From assembly GCA_963921215.1 (NCBI GenBank), contig OY992501.1, positions 13,918,227 to 13,982,226 on the forward strand: DNA of 64,000 nt, written 5' to 3'. Positions 20,171-30,922 of the stretch are shown here, in pieces. Below the pieces are notes generated by a model. It saw nothing but the letters and a program-made list of their open reading frames with translations, did no database searches and was not told the origin of the DNA. How positions within the stretch are numbered: the first letter of the stretch is position 1; the number at the start of each line of letters is the position of its first letter. Source of the stretch: Scoparia ambigualis (Eukaryota > Arthropoda > Insecta > Lepidoptera > Crambidae). The position numbers were made by a program, and so were the translations under genes.

Positions 20171-20973
20171 ATGACGAATCCTGTTGGCGTTGACCACGTG
20201 CAGCGCATGCAGATGACGCTGGGAGGTCTGAAAATTTCATCAGACAATTCGACAAATAATGCTGAAGCATGGAAAAAGTGGTGGCAGCAGCTAGAGCTAT
20301 ATCTTCTGGCGACAGGTCTGGATAAAACCGAAGAGAAGAGGAAAATCGCTATTTTGCTTCACCACTTGGTCCTAAAGGTATAGAAATATTCAATGCATTA
20401 AACACCGAAATTAATGTCAGCACGCTAGCACAGATTAAAGAAAAATTCGACAATTATTTTAAGCCACGTAAAAATGTCACAATGTGCAGATACACATTTT
20501 TCACTCGGAGGCTGGAAAAATCCGAAAGTATCGATGAAATTCTAACAGATCTCGTTGATTTCAATGTAAATGCTGAATGCGATGGGAGTTCTGTCCTAAA
20601 AAACAATAAGAAGCACACAGGTAACACGAGTCAAAAATTAGTCAGTCAGGCAGGAGTAAGTCGGTCAGATCTCGATGATTACAAGGTTAATGCTGAATGC
20701 GATGAGAGTTCTGTCCTAAAAAACAATAAAAAGTACACAGGAAATTTTAGTCAAAAATTGGTCGGTCAGGCAGAAGTAAGCAGGTCAGATCTCTATGATT
20801 ATAATGCAAAGGCTGAATGCGATAAGAGTTCTGTCCCACAACATAATAAAAAGTACACGGGTAACACTAGTCAAAAAATAAGTTATGCGTCGCGTAATAT
20901 GTCAACTTTGTCAAACACTAAAAAATTTAAATTCTTTGAGTGTGAATCTTGGATTAAAACATTTTTGTTTTAA
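20171..20973 (+). pseudogene. gag: gag of the gypsy element, with one frameshift and a 40-codon tandem repeat
   Basis: The frame starts at ATG 20171, 15 bp after the PBS. The N-terminal part (WKKWWQQLELYLLATGLDKT) has the typical gag matrix/capsid-like start. One missing G near 20368 shifts the frame. It resumes as GPKGIEIFNAL, FDNYFKPRKNVT and FTRRLEKSESIDEILTDL, which are recognisable gypsy gag blocks. From 20548 a 40-residue unit containing VNAECD-SSVLKNNKK and SRSDL repeats almost three times. No CCHC zinc knuckle is visible before the stop at 20973. The joined frame would be about 267 codons. Confidence 0.82.
20548..20880 (+). repeat. 120-bp in-frame tandem repeat inside gag
   Basis: Units start at 20548, 20668 and 20788, each beginning with a GATCTC codon pair, and the period is exactly 120 bp. 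The third unit is slightly shorter. The phase keeps the gag frame open across all units. Confidence 0.9.
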
Positions 20974-21147
20974 TCTAAGGTGTAAATCTAACAAATCAAA
21001 TGAAATTTTTGCATGCTTAGAGTCTAGTAAGAACACCTTTTCATGTTATAATACAAGTAGATGTAATCCCATTAATAACAATTATTCGAAACATTCATGG
21101 AATATAAACATAAACATTGTAGGTAAAATAATTAATTGTATTTTAGA

Positions 21148-21339
21148 CTACCGGCCGCTCGCGGTTTCACCCGCGTGGTTCCCGTTCCCGTGAGAATATC
21201 GGGATAAAAAGTATCAGATCATATCCAGGTTATAAACTATCTGTATGCCGAATTTCATCCAAATCCGTTCAGTAGTTTTTACGTGAAAGAGTAACAAACA
21301 TCCATCCATACTTACAAACTTTCGCGTTTATAATATTCA
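21148..21339 (-). mobile_element. Non-autonomous Helitron inserted in the gypsy element
   Basis: The reverse complement of the 1145-1344 element: CGGCCGCTCGCGGTTTCACC at the left, then TCCAAATCCGTTCAGTAGTT and AACTTTCGCGTTTATAATAT at the right. The terminal CTAG has changed to a CTAC-type end and the 5' TCCTACT has decayed. The two copies differ mainly in the middle. Confidence 0.85.
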
Positions 21340-21559
21340 GGTGCAGATGTAAACATAATGTCGATAGATACTTTTAACAGTTTGAATATGTTCAATAAAT
21401 AAATTATATGTCGTATGAATGCTTAGAGCAGTTGGTTGAATGCTCTAAGTGTGAATGTAACAGGTTTTGGAGGTAAAGAAATACCAATTGCAGGTCAATG
21501 TCACTTGAACTGTCAGTTTAGTCATAACAGAAATAATAAAAACATTTCATTTATTATGG

Positions 21560-21870
21560 CAAATATAAGTTGTCCAACAGTTTAGGCTTACCAACTTGTG
21601 AAAAATTAGGTATAATCAAACGAGTATTTTCAATAAGTAATCAAAATTATTGTAAACAAATTCTTACAGAATATAATGACTTAATTCAGGGTCTCGGGTG
21701 TCTACCTCCAGTATGTAGCATAAAGCTAAAGCATGATGCGGTACCATGGTTCTTTTTGCTCTGATGGATAAACTACGCGAGGAGTTGGATCGCATGGAGG
21801 ATATGAAGGTCATTCAGAAGGTAACTAAGCCAACAGAAAGGGTATTTTTTATGAAAGAAGATTATTAATA
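21560..21870 (+). pseudogene. pol: Remnant of pol: linker and start of the reverse transcriptase
   Basis: The frame at about 21570-21764 includes NQNYCKQILTEYNDLIQGLG and SIKLKHDAVPWFF. It is followed in another frame by ALMDKLREELDRMEDMKVIQ and KVTKPTE. These are the conserved residues just before and at the start of a gypsy RT (L-EL-M-GVI--V--PTEW). The catalytic YxDD core, RNase H and integrase are absent. At least one frameshift separates the two blocks. Confidence 0.78.
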
Positions 21871-21940
21871 GGGTTCACCTGAGACAAAAGTTACATTGTA
21901 ATGACTGTGAACACATTGCATTGACATTGTAATAAGAACT

Positions 21941-21951
21941 AAGAAGGGAGA
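21941..21951 (+). other. Polypurine tract
   Basis: AAGAAGGGAGA lies immediately before the 3' LTR (TGTTAGG). This is the usual primer position for plus-strand DNA synthesis. Confidence 0.75.
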
Positions 21952-22143
21952 TGTTAGGTACATCACTAGACAGATTGTGCGTAGTGGTGTACATCCCTAC
22001 TAAGCCGCCATATTTTATTACTCGTTTCTAAGCGGCTGATCACGGACGCTGTACCTGTTGTATAATAATTAATATGTAACAAATAAATGATGTGGACCTA
22101 AAGACAATAGTATCATGAGAAGACGCCAAACCTCAACATAACA
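21952..22143 (+). repeat. 3' LTR, 192 bp
   Basis: It starts TGTTAGGTACATCA and ends CAACATAACA. It keeps the segment deleted from the 5' LTR, including TATGTAACAAATAAATGATG with an AATAAA signal. Confidence 0.9.
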
Positions 22144-22249
22144 TTAAATAAAAAATAAGATTGCAAGAGCAGACCAGCCTCCACAGGCGGCACCCGTTCA
22201 CGGGTATGACATGTGAATCAGCCATCGCTTCGCTCAACCATGTTTTTAT

Positions 22250-22500
22250 CCAACAGCATAGAGCGGTGATGGGCTCACCACCTGTCACGCTGACCTTCCC
22301 CCTTCGGGGAGTCGGTTGGTCAGAGACCAGGCAATGGGGACGACAAACGCAGTCCACTGTCACAGTCCACGTTTCACCAAATGATGCTTTCATGAGCTCA
22401 ACGTGATAGGTGGTGAGGACATCGCCGCTCTATGCTGTTGGCTGTATGTGCAGTGTTTGGTCCGTTAGTCGTCTTTTACGACACTCAAGGGAAGCAGCGC
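22250..22500. mobile_element. Rearranged family A repeat with an inverted end
   Basis: 22252-22297 is in plus orientation (CAACAGCATAGAGCGG, GATGGGCTCACCACCTGTCA). From about 22298 the repeat is in minus orientation (CTTCGGGGAGTCGGTTGGTC, GACCAGGCAATGG, GTTTCACCAAATGATGC, TTTGGTCCGTTAGTCG). The block around GATGGGCTCACC is present twice in opposite directions, at 22268 and in inverse near 22410-22420. Confidence 0.65.
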
Positions 22501-22521
22501 TAGAGATATCAAATTAAATTA

Positions 22522-22572
22522 TCATCAGCCTAGAAACGTCCCACTGCTGCTAGGCACAAACCTTCCCACGTG
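22522..22572 (-). mobile_element. RTE-type tail fragment
   Basis: ATCATCAGCCTAGAAACGTC, CCACTGCTGCTAGGC is the complement of the terminal CCCAGCAGTGGGACG...GATGAT end. Confidence 0.55.
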
Positions 22573-22964
22573 CATAACAGCGCATTTAATCACTACCTTC
22601 AGTTGAAAGTCATCAGGATCTTTATAGCCTTTTTTATTCATGAGAATTTTATGAAAAATCTTATTACTTACATCAAAATATAGATGATGATAAAGACACA
22701 AACTTCGTGACAAACGACGACTTCGAGCACTAAAACAATCAAATTTTTTTTAACGAACCCACGGGTTTCTCTTACAATTATGTGCGGCTGACGACGCGTG
22801 AGCGCGGGGAGACGGGGAGTGGAGGAGTAGGATGACCGCTCGCAGGACATTTTGTCGTTTCAATTTCTGTTGAAGATGACAAAACTTTATACATACAGGG
22901 ACACTGAGGGTGATGTTTTAAGAAATAAATATTGACTTTCTCAAAAACCTTTTAACTTAGCAGT

Positions 22965-23460
22965 TCAACATCATCATCACCATCAGCAGAGGACGTCCAC
23001 TGCTGAACAAAAGCATCCCCCAAGGATCTCCAACACGACCGGTCTTGTGCTGCTTGCATCCAGCGGCTGCCCGCGACCCTCACCAGATCGTCAGACCACC
23101 TTGTTGGAGGCCTGCTCACACTTCGTCTTCCGGTGCGCGGTCGCCACTCGAGAGCAGTTCTGCTTCAACAGCCATCGGTTCTACTGGCGATGGCCCTGTC
23201 CATTGCCACATGAGCTTGGCGACGCTTTGGGCTATTTCGGTCACTTTAATTCTTCTACGAATCTCCTCATTTCTGATTTGATAACGTAGAGAAAGCCCGA
23301 GCATAGCCCTCTCCATAGCTCTTTGCGTGACTTTGAGCCTGCCTATTAAGCCCTTAGTGAGCAACCACGTTTCGGTACCGTATGTCATCACTGGCAACAC
23401 ACACTGGTCGAAAATGTTCGTCTTGAGACACTTGTGACGTAGAGGTTTATTAAAATGATA
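22965..23460 (-). pseudogene. C-terminal end of an RTE-type LINE polymerase
   Basis: On the minus strand the frame shows FDQCVLPVMTYGTETWLLTK, AMERAMLGLSLRYQIRNEEI, VTEIAQSVAKLMWQWTG. With frame changes it continues to WSDDLVRVAGSRWMQ and DAFVQQW. This is the post-RT C-terminal domain of insect RTE elements, in which the usual reading is TYGSETW and IRNEEIRRRT. The RT core is missing here. The polymerase fragment at 28740-29390 could be from the same family. Confidence 0.82.
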
Positions 23461-23469
23461 CCACACTTA

Positions 23470-23784
23470 CGATCATACAAATTTATTTTGACTTGGTCTC
23501 AGGCGTGGAGTACGTAAGGGCCTAGCTGGATAGTTTGCTCTCGTCCCTGACTTAGCTTGGAGAAGCACCGAGGTGTTGGGAGGCGCGTCACTGTACAGGA
23601 GCTGCGTGCTGCGTGGTGTGTTCCCAAAATGGCGGCCGTGTCGAAATGCGAAGACGGTCGCGTAGAATCTTCTAAACTTAGAACTCGTAGGACGTAGAAC
23701 GTAGAACTCCGAACGAAGAACTCCAAACGTAGCATACAACGTAGAACCCTGGAACACAACGCAGCGTGAACCGATTTGTCCAGC
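23470..23784. other. Unassigned, locally repetitive DNA
   Basis: A cluster of near-repeats GAACTC(C)GAACGAAGAACTC, CGTAGAACGTAGAAC at 23670-23755 is the only pattern noted. Open frames on the minus strand here have no recognised domain. Confidence 0.4.
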
Positions 23785-24030
23785 AGCCGCCGATTGCGAT
23801 AGCCACCTCACCCCCAGAAAATCCGAAAAAGTCAGATGAAAAGAAACTGTAGTGTGAGGTGGGAAGCGATCACAATCAGAGCGGAGTGCACATAACTATA
23901 AGTGAGCCTTGTAAGCCGCCGATTGCGATGGTCCCCTCACCCCAGCTAATCCGAAAAAGTCGGATGTGAAGAGGCTGTAGGTGTGAAGTGGGAACGACCA
24001 CAATCGGAACGGGACGCACATAATTAAAAT
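23785..24030. repeat. Tandem duplication, 129-bp period
   Basis: Units start AGCCGCCGATTGCGAT at 23785 and 23914. They share CCCCTCACCCC-like, ATCCGAAAAAGTC(A/G)GATG, GTGAAGTGGGAA-like, CACAATC(A/G)GA and GCACATAA blocks. The second unit is slightly shorter. Confidence 0.75.
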
Positions 24031-24118
24031 AAATCTAAAACTTAGCCAAAAAGCATTGCGAGACGCGCTAACAACTAAATCATGTTCCAGAGACAACAAA
24101 TTAAAATTAAGTTATTTA

Positions 24119-24390
24119 GGTGCGAGTTCGGATCCCGGTCGAGGGTACTTTTAAAACATTTGGTTCCCATCCAGTAATTTAAAATTAAACTATATACGAG
24201 ATCGACCGTAGTAGTACCGGTCTTAATAATAATTAAATAAATAAAAAGCAAATTACAAATGTGCGGGTTCGAGTCCCGGTCGAGGTTACATGTACAACAT
24301 TTAATTTCTCTCCGTAATTTAAAGTTGAACTAAATAAGAGATCGACCGTAGTAATAGCGGTCTCAACAGTAATTAAATAATTAACAACCT
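24119..24390 (+). repeat. Two tandem units, each with a tRNA-like B-box
   Basis: Unit 1 starts GTGCGAGTTCGGATCCCGGT (about 24120). Unit 2 starts GTGCGGGTTCGAGTCCCGGT at 24261. Both continue CGAGG, then GAGATCGACCGTAGTA, AATTAAATAA. The unit-2 head is a good tRNA T-arm/B-box (GGTTCGAGTCC) but no A-box is present, so each is a 3' tRNA half followed by about 110 bp of AT-rich DNA. Confidence 0.65.
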
Positions 24391-24394
24391 CTAA

Positions 24395-24779
24395 AAGTCT
24401 TCCTGACAGACAAGGAAACAAATAGAAATTAGTAAACGAGTTGCACAACTAAAAATTTACATTATACAATGACGGTCACCCTTTAACGGTTACATGTTAT
24501 AACAATTTTGAAAATCACCGTTACATGTTTAAATCTTTGATTTGAAATAATAAACAAACCTTCGCACGCTTGGTAATGCTACCTACGCGCACTGCATAAG
24601 CGAGCTAAGACTAAAACAAGGGATTAACACACATCTAAATACTTACTAGCTAATAACTACTCTAATTTTAAAAACTGTTCAACACTTACCCTAACGGGGA
24701 ATAAGTTGCACAATTATTGTAGAATGACGATAAGGCTAGATACTTTATAAATAAAAGCTTGAGCTCGAGAGGATGATGC
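24395..24779. other. AT-rich DNA upstream of the LINE
   Basis: No feature recognised. The base composition changes sharply to GC-rich at about 24780-24830, which I use as the approximate left edge of the LINE. Confidence 0.4.
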
Positions 24780-27700
24780 TGCGATGTATTTGGTCTGTGG
24801 AGGCTTCCGTCAAACCAGTGCCAGGAGGACTTCGTTAGCCTGCCGACCAGGGAGACCCGTAGAAACGGTTGTCCCGCTGGCCGCCCGTGGCACAGTACAG
24901 GGGCCCAAGCGAGCCTAACCAGCTCGTGAGGCTGCCTCACCATGCCACGCATAATCTCGGGGTGGTCCGTCGTGCCGGTTGGTGACCGGAAGGTGGGGTC
25001 CCGGCGGCCGTCCCGGGGGGGTTCGGGGGCCCTTCCGTTCGGCAGGTTAATAATACTCGTCTGTGGGCAAATTCCTGGGGAAACAGGTCACCACACTTTG
25101 ACCATTCGCATCGCGGCATCATTTTCTCGATTCACGCCTCTCTCTTTCCGTTCCTAAAATGACAGCGCCTAACAACAAAACTGGTTCTACAGCGGTGCAC
25201 ACCCCCACCACAACCTTACCGTTTGAGGTGGAGTTCGCTAACATCCGCGGACTCCATGCAAACCTCAATGCCGTCCACCACCATCTTGAGACGGCACGGC
25301 CAGCAATGTTGTTCCTGACGGAGACGCAAATAATCCGTCCAGCTGACACCACCTACCTGAACTATCCCGGCTTTGTGTTTGAAGAATCCTTCAAAGCCAA
25401 AGCCGGAGTTTGCTTATTCGTTCGGGCGGATGTTTGCTGTCGCCGTCTGCGCTGTCTGGAGGACCCTTCCTTCTCTCTCCTAGTGGTACACGTCGACTTA
25501 GGCTCTCATTGCCGTGTCTACGTCTGCGTCTACCGATCCCATAACGGCGACATGGAGACAACTCGACTAATTGAACATCTTAGTCGGGTAGCAGATGATG
25601 CGCAGGAGCGGTTTCCATCGGCGGAACTAGTGTTTTTGGGGGACTTCAACGCCCACCATGAGTTGTGGTTAGGTTCCTCCAAAACAGACCATGCTGGTAG
25701 AACTGCCCACGCATTCGCTCTCACGCATGACCTGACGCAACTGGTGAACCAGCCCACCCGGATCCCAGACATAGTTGGCCATGCGCCCTCCTTACTCGAC
25801 CTTCTGCTGACGAGTTGCCCAGCTGGATACCGGGTGGAGATTCGAGCTCCTTTAGGCTCCTCGGATCACTGCTTGATATCCAGCACAGTGCCCTTGGCAT
25901 CGCGCCCGCCAACAGCGGTTTCGGAACGCCAGATTTGGCACTACGCGTCGGCAGACTGGGACGGGATGCGGGAGTATTTTGCATCCGTCCCTTGGAGGCA
26001 GCGCTGCTTTAGTGGGAAGGACCCGACCGCTAGCGCTACTGCCGTTGCTGATGAGATAGTATTAGGAATGGAATACTATATTCCACACTCCTATGTCATC
26101 AGCAAAGGCAGACGCAACCGCTGGTTCAATCGCGAGTGTGCCTGCGCTGTTGAGAGCAAACAGACGGCATACCGCGCTTGGATCAGAGGTAAAGCTCACG
26201 GGGCTCCCGAAACTAGCTCGCTAAAAGCAGCCTATAATAATGCCACCAAGTCGTGTAAGAGGGCCTACATTAGAGCGGATGCCCAGCGCGTTGCACGAGT
26301 AGGCCAAGAACTCCTGACGCATCCTACGGGCAGCCGTAGCTACTGGCGTCTGGCCAAAGCCGTGCAATCCAACTTCTGCCAACCCTCGCTGCCACCACTG
26401 AGATGTCTTGACGGAACTTTAGCTCACAAGCCGCAGGAAAAGGTCGATCTCCTGGCCAAACTCTTTGCGGCTAACTCCCGGATCGATGACTGTGATGCAC
26501 AGCCACCCTCAATTCCTCACTGTGGCCACACAATGTCTGATATTAAAATCAGGCAGTGTGATGTCCGTGCGGAAATGCAGTCAATCGATGTCCGGAAAGC
26601 TAACGGTCCTGATGGCATCCCAGCAATAGTCCTGAAAATGTGTGCAGCGGAGTTGTCCTCTGTGTTAACGCGTCTGTACCGTCTCTCGCTCTCTTCGGGT
26701 TGTGTGCCGGAATCTTGGAGAGAAGCTAATGTGCAACCGATCCCTAAAAAAGGAGATCGGTCAGATCCGACTAATTACCGCCCTATAGCCGTAACTTCAG
26801 TGTTGTGTAAGATCCTAGAACGAACATTGAACAAACAGCTTATTCGATACCTAGAAGATCACTTCCTAATTCACGATCGTCAATATGGGTTTCGGCCAAA
26901 ACGGTCAACGGGTGATCTTCTAGCGTACGTCACACATCTCTGGGGTGAGGCTATTGACAAGCGTGGCGAGTCACTGGCAGTTAGCCTTGACATAGCCAAG
27001 GCTTTTGATCGGGTCTGGCACAAAGCTCTTCTCTCCAAGCTCCCGGCATACGGTTTGCCCGCTCAGTTCTGTACCTGGATTGCCAGCTTCCTGCATGAGC
27101 GTAGAAACCTGTGTCCTTTCGGATGGATGCGCTTCGCGGTTCATGTCAGTGAACGCTGGTGTTCCTCAAGGCTCCGTTCTATCTCCCACGCTGTTCCTTC
27201 TGCATATCAATGACATGCTTCCTCTTGGAAACATTCATTGCTATGCAGATGATAGCACAGTGCATGGGGGATATAACGGGCACCCAACGGCTGGGCGGGT
27301 AGACACCGAAATGAAGCGAGCAAATCTTGTCATTGAGCTCGATCAGGTGTTGGACCTCATTTCTAAATGGGGCTCCGATAATCTGGTGGAGTTCAATGCC
27401 AAGAAAACACAGGTGTGCGCGTTCACAGCAAAAAAGTCGCCATTCCTTCCCCTTCCCTCTCTTCAGGGTACATCTCTAGGCCTGCAGAGCAGTATTAACA
27501 TGCTCGGTATGGATATCCACTGCGATCTGAACCAAAAGGACTACATCGAAACCGTGATTAAAAATGCCTCACGTAAACTCGGTGTCCTGAACAAGGTGCG
27601 GCGATTCTTCACGCCTGATCAGTTGTGTCTATTATACAAGACACAGGTGCGGTCTTGCGTGGAGTATTGCTCTCACCTTTGGGACGGCTCCGCAAAGTAC

Positions 27701-28211
27701 CTTCTCGATGCCTTGGACAGATTGCAGCGCCGCGCTGTGCGCATTATCGGCAATGCAGAGGTCACTAAAACTCTCGAGCCTTTGCAATTGCGTAGAGATA
27801 TTGCGTCACTCAGCGTCTTTTACGGTTTATACCATGGCGAGTGCTCTGAAGAACTCTTTGACCTCATCCCTCCTTCTCCCTTCCTCCATAGGAGTACGCG
27901 TGCTGCTCTGCGGAGTCACTAATTTACAGTCTCTAACATTCCATCTCGCACAAAGCAATTTGGTGACTCGTTTCTTTGCCGCACTTCCAAAAGATGGAAT
28001 ACTCTACCAGCACACGTATTCCCTCCTACCTATGACATAGGGTCCTTCAAACGAGGCGTGAAGAATCACTTTGTGGGCCGGCAGAGTGAGGATGACTGAT
28101 GCTACGTCTCTTACGCTGCACCAGTTGTCCTCGCGCCTGGACCTCATTTCCACTTAACATCAGGTGGAGTGGGGTCATTTGCCGGGCTTAGTATAAAAAA
28201 AAAAAAAAAAA
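24780..28211 (+). mobile_element. Near-complete non-LTR retrotransposon (CR1/Jockey group)
   Basis: A GC-rich block ending in an A-tract (28195-28211) contains an apurinic-like endonuclease followed by a reverse transcriptase and a C-terminal tail. The 3' UTR holds CCACTTAACATCAGGTGGAG and GCCGGGCTTAGTATAAAA. Fragments of the same family lie at 14.5, 16.5 and 17.4 kb, with a sister at 15.6 kb. I find no separate ORF1 with zinc knuckles upstream. Either the family lacks one or this copy is 5' truncated. The left boundary is approximate and no target duplication was identified. Domain order supports the CR1/Jockey group, not the exact clade. Confidence 0.88.
25159..28099 (+). pseudogene. Endonuclease-reverse transcriptase of the LINE, one frameshift and one stop
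   Basis: It encodes the target-primed reverse transcription enzyme. The 684-codon part (25159-27213) has the endonuclease with TETQ (residues 54-57), GDFNAHH (161-167) and SDHCLI (235-240). RT follows with KANGPDGIP (about 480), NYRPIA (539), YGFRPKRST (576) and LDIAKAFDRVWH (610). Near 27100-27115 one extra base shifts the frame. The RT resumes with AGVPQGSVLSPTLFL, catalytic YADD (27242-27253), then thumb and tail. TAA at 27920-27922 replaces an expected Gln codon (CAA). The same frame then continues through the C-terminal tail to TGA at 28097-28099. Only two lesions make this a young copy. Confidence 0.9.
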
Positions 28212-28739
28212 GCTTTGGTCAAATACTTGACCTATTAAGTAGTTATTAATAAAACGTATGAAATTGCTAGCGACGACAAAAGCAACGTCTGTGTCGTATC
28301 GCTGGCTCTCAGGCGTATCAGACGACGTGAGCTGCCCGCGCGCAAGTAATTTTTAATTTACCTACTTACATCAATTATAAAAATACAAAAGGCATTTCAG
28401 GGTACCATGCGCGCAACGATTAAACCATATGAAATAAAAATACGTTTGTTTTGCAGTTATTAAAACTATTAAGACTTTATTTCTTTGTAGTTATTAGATA
28501 AGTAATTTAGTTTAAAGTAACATTTAAAATAAGTTAATTAAGATAAGATAATCTACGTTTGTTTATTTATAAATTAAAATTTTATATAAGGATTTAATAG
28601 CTATACGTTTATAACGCTACACACTTCGGTATTTTTTACGAGAAGATGTTTTGCAGCTTACCGAACGCTGTCTAGCTTCTCCTCTCCTCCTCTATCTTAA
28701 TGTTGGACCTACCTAACTAAACCGTTTGTCGCAGGTATA
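28212..28739. other. AT-rich DNA between two LINE pieces
   Basis: No gene or repeat boundary is recognised apart from the A-tract at the left edge. Confidence 0.4.
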
Positions 28740-29390
28740 CTTATTCGTCAACAAATTCAAGAGCATAGTCTCCAACCATTAGAGGAGAGTGTACGACACG
28801 TGAGTTAGACATAATTTTCGTCTTTTCCATGTTCATTTTAAGGCCCACTTGTTGAGAGACTCTGTTGAGATCACCAAGCATTGTGCCGAGTTCCTCCAGG
28901 GTCTCCGCCATGATCACTATATCATCGGTAAATCGAAGGTGACAGACGTACACGCCGTTAATATTGATGCTGAGTCGTCTCCAGTCCAGAAGCTTAAACA
29001 CGTCCTCCAGTGCAGCAGTGAAGAGTCTCGAAAATAATGACGTCTCCTTGTCTCACTACACGCTGCAGCCGGACTGCCTTCAAGCTCTGGTCCAAAAGGC
29101 GAACTGTCATAGTGGCGTTTTTGTATAAACACTTCAATACTTCGATGTAGGTACCGGTAGTCGATTTGGCACCGCCGGAGAAACTGTAGCACGGTCCATG
29201 TTTCGATCGAATCAAAGGCTTTTCTCATAGTCCACAAAAGCTAAGCCAATTGGCCGGTTACAATCTTCGGTCTTCTGTATAACCTGCCGCAGCGTATGTG
29301 GTCTATTGTGCTAAAGCCTTTTCGGAATCCGGCTTTGTAACACTTCTGTCTAACCACAAATCCTGAATTGTGCAGTTTTGCAATAAAAAC
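28740..29390 (-). pseudogene. RTE-type reverse transcriptase fragment
   Basis: The minus strand encodes, in different frames from right to left, a GFRKGFSTIDHI block, MRKAFDSIETWTVLQFLRRC, LSININGVYVCHLRFTDDIV and EELGTMLGDLNRVSQQVGLK with MNMEKTKIMSN. This is RT motifs 2 to 7 of an RTE element. The catalytic FADD has become FTDD. At least two frameshifts are needed to join the frames. Endonuclease and C-terminus are absent. Confidence 0.85.
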
Positions 29391-29399
29391 AGACTTAAA

Positions 29400-29985
29400 A
29401 CATACAATGATGGTCATGAATGAATTCGAGCTGTTATGGAGTACTTACATTGCCGTTCATTCCATATTATCATATCAAATCAAATGATCTTACTATAAAC
29501 ATCCCACTGCTGGGCAAATAATATTGATTTAGCTAAATACACCATCTAATTAACCTACAAGTAATCATTGCTTTTTTGACATCTGCCAAAGACGCTTATC
29601 AGAGATTGTTCATAATACCCTTCATATTCTGACGTTTAGCCAGTTACGTTAAGCCGGTGAAAGCGTGTTCCAGCCGTTAACGTGTGTTTCAATAATTAAT
29701 TATCAATTTATTTTCACCCATGAAAATCAATGTGAGATTTTGTGGTGGGACGTTTTTTCTGTGTCTTACACCATAGAATACCATACATTTTTTGTGGTGT
29801 TCTGAGGAATTATAGACTGGGTCTATGATTTTACTTTATGTGTCACCATTATCTAGTCTATGGTTTTGCGGTAATGTAAATTGTGTTAGCATGCTGCAAG
29901 CCTATTTAAATTAACAGTCAGAGTAATTTCTGGAAGGCTGGCCTGAGCTGATAAAAAGGCTGACCCCCCCTGAGAACGCTATTTT
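29400..29985. other. AT-rich DNA, small RTE-tail trace
   Basis: CATCCCACTGCTGGGCAAAT at about 29498 is a short echo of the RTE C-terminus or tail. Nothing else is recognised. Confidence 0.35.
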
Positions 29986-29989
29986 TGCC

Positions 29990-30903
29990 GATCCAGTCCT
30001 GCCTACATAGTGTTGCTGACGAAATTCTCCAAACTTTGGTTCATATAACCCGAACTTTCAGTGAGCTGTCTATCTTATCTTTTAATTGAGTTATTTTTGC
30101 TAAATTGCTATGTGTTTTAACTTTACAGATATTCCTAGTGTTTTAAAGTTTTTGTAATTGCATAAATTGTAATTGTTTAACGTAAAGCCTAAATTAATAT
30201 ATTTCTTTGAATGTTATGTTATAATTTACCATCCAGGATGTGTAATTGTATTGAAGTGACGCGAGGTCTCATACGATCCCGTGGACGAAATACCACTCCC
30301 GGTTAATTTAATAATTACTTATTTTTACTTTTTCAGTACTATATTCAATTACAATGTTGGTACTTGTAATTTCTCTTGTTAAAATTGCCTAACGGTTTTG
30401 TAATTACAATAATTTTACTCAGTAAATGAGCCAGGTTCAATTGCAGCTGTACTACAAGAGATCACACAGAGGCCGGGATTTAGTGAACATAAGTTCATTT
30501 CTTTTTCTTGTGGGTTCCAGGGTTCTTCCACCGGACTCCTGCCACCCCCTGGTCTGCTGCCACCATTGCTGCCCTACCGCAGCCTACCTACTCACCTGTT
30601 CTGCGGGGGATCTTCATCAGCGCGTACCGGTTTACTGTCGGCGCGGTCGCCGTGTACGCAGCCTTGCTTTCGCCTCTGCACACCGTCCTTCAGGAAGACT
30701 AGCCAAAGCTAGATCTTATTTTTAAGTCCTACTCAAGCGGGTAGAGTGAGCGATCCATGAACCCTTCCTGAGCTATTGTAAATTATTCTTAAAAGAATAG
30801 AAATAAACCTTGAAACCTATTTGCTATTTTAATTCCTATTCTGAAGCAGAGACTAAACCGCTACATACTAATTGTAGGAGGTTTCGCCTCCGAAACCGCT
30901 TCA
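29990..30903 (+). repeat. Probable 5' LTR region of a gypsy-type element
   Basis: The right edge is well placed: CGAAACCGCTTCA is followed by one A and then TGGCGCCCA (30905-30913), a tRNA-Lys type primer-binding start. AATAAA in GAATAGAAATAAACCTTG (about 30795) gives a plausible R-region polyadenylation signal. The left edge is not determined and no matching 3' LTR is in the window. Open frames here at 30426-30725 are not recognised. Confidence 0.4.
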
Positions 30904-30904
30904 A

Positions 30905-30922
30905 TGGCGCCCAGCTTGCTCA
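30905..30922 (+). other. Primer-binding site, partial tRNA-Lys match
   Basis: TGGCGCCCA matches the complement of a tRNA-Lys 3' end over 9 nt, then diverges (GCTTGCTCA). Compare the full 18-nt match at 34848-34865. Confidence 0.5.

Larger units (their letters stand above)
19985..22148 (+). mobile_element. Ty3/gypsy LTR retrotransposon with large internal deletions
   Basis: A complete insertion bounded by TTAAA target duplications (19985-19989 and 22144-22148). LTRs start TGTTAGG and end CATAACA. Order: 5' LTR, PBS, gag, a short remnant of the protease-RT linker and RT start, polypurine tract, 3' LTR. At 2.15 kb it is far shorter than an autonomous gypsy element of about 5 kb or more; most of pol is gone, so it could move only if supplied with enzymes in trans. 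A Helitron is nested at 21148-21339. The LTRs differ by a roughly 40-bp deletion and several substitutions, so it is not very recent. Confidence 0.92.

Noticed and set aside
22133..22406. Frames of about 80-86 codons on both strands
   Set aside because: They lie inside a rearranged family A repeat, and frames occur on both strands of the same repeat.
23045..23289. Plus-strand frames over the RTE fragment
   Set aside because: They are shadows of the minus-strand RTE polymerase C-terminus.
24942..25157. 71-codon frame just upstream of the LINE polymerase, considered as ORF1
   Set aside because: It has no zinc knuckle, RRM or coiled-coil pattern and an opposite-strand frame overlaps it. It looks like GC-rich 5' UTR.
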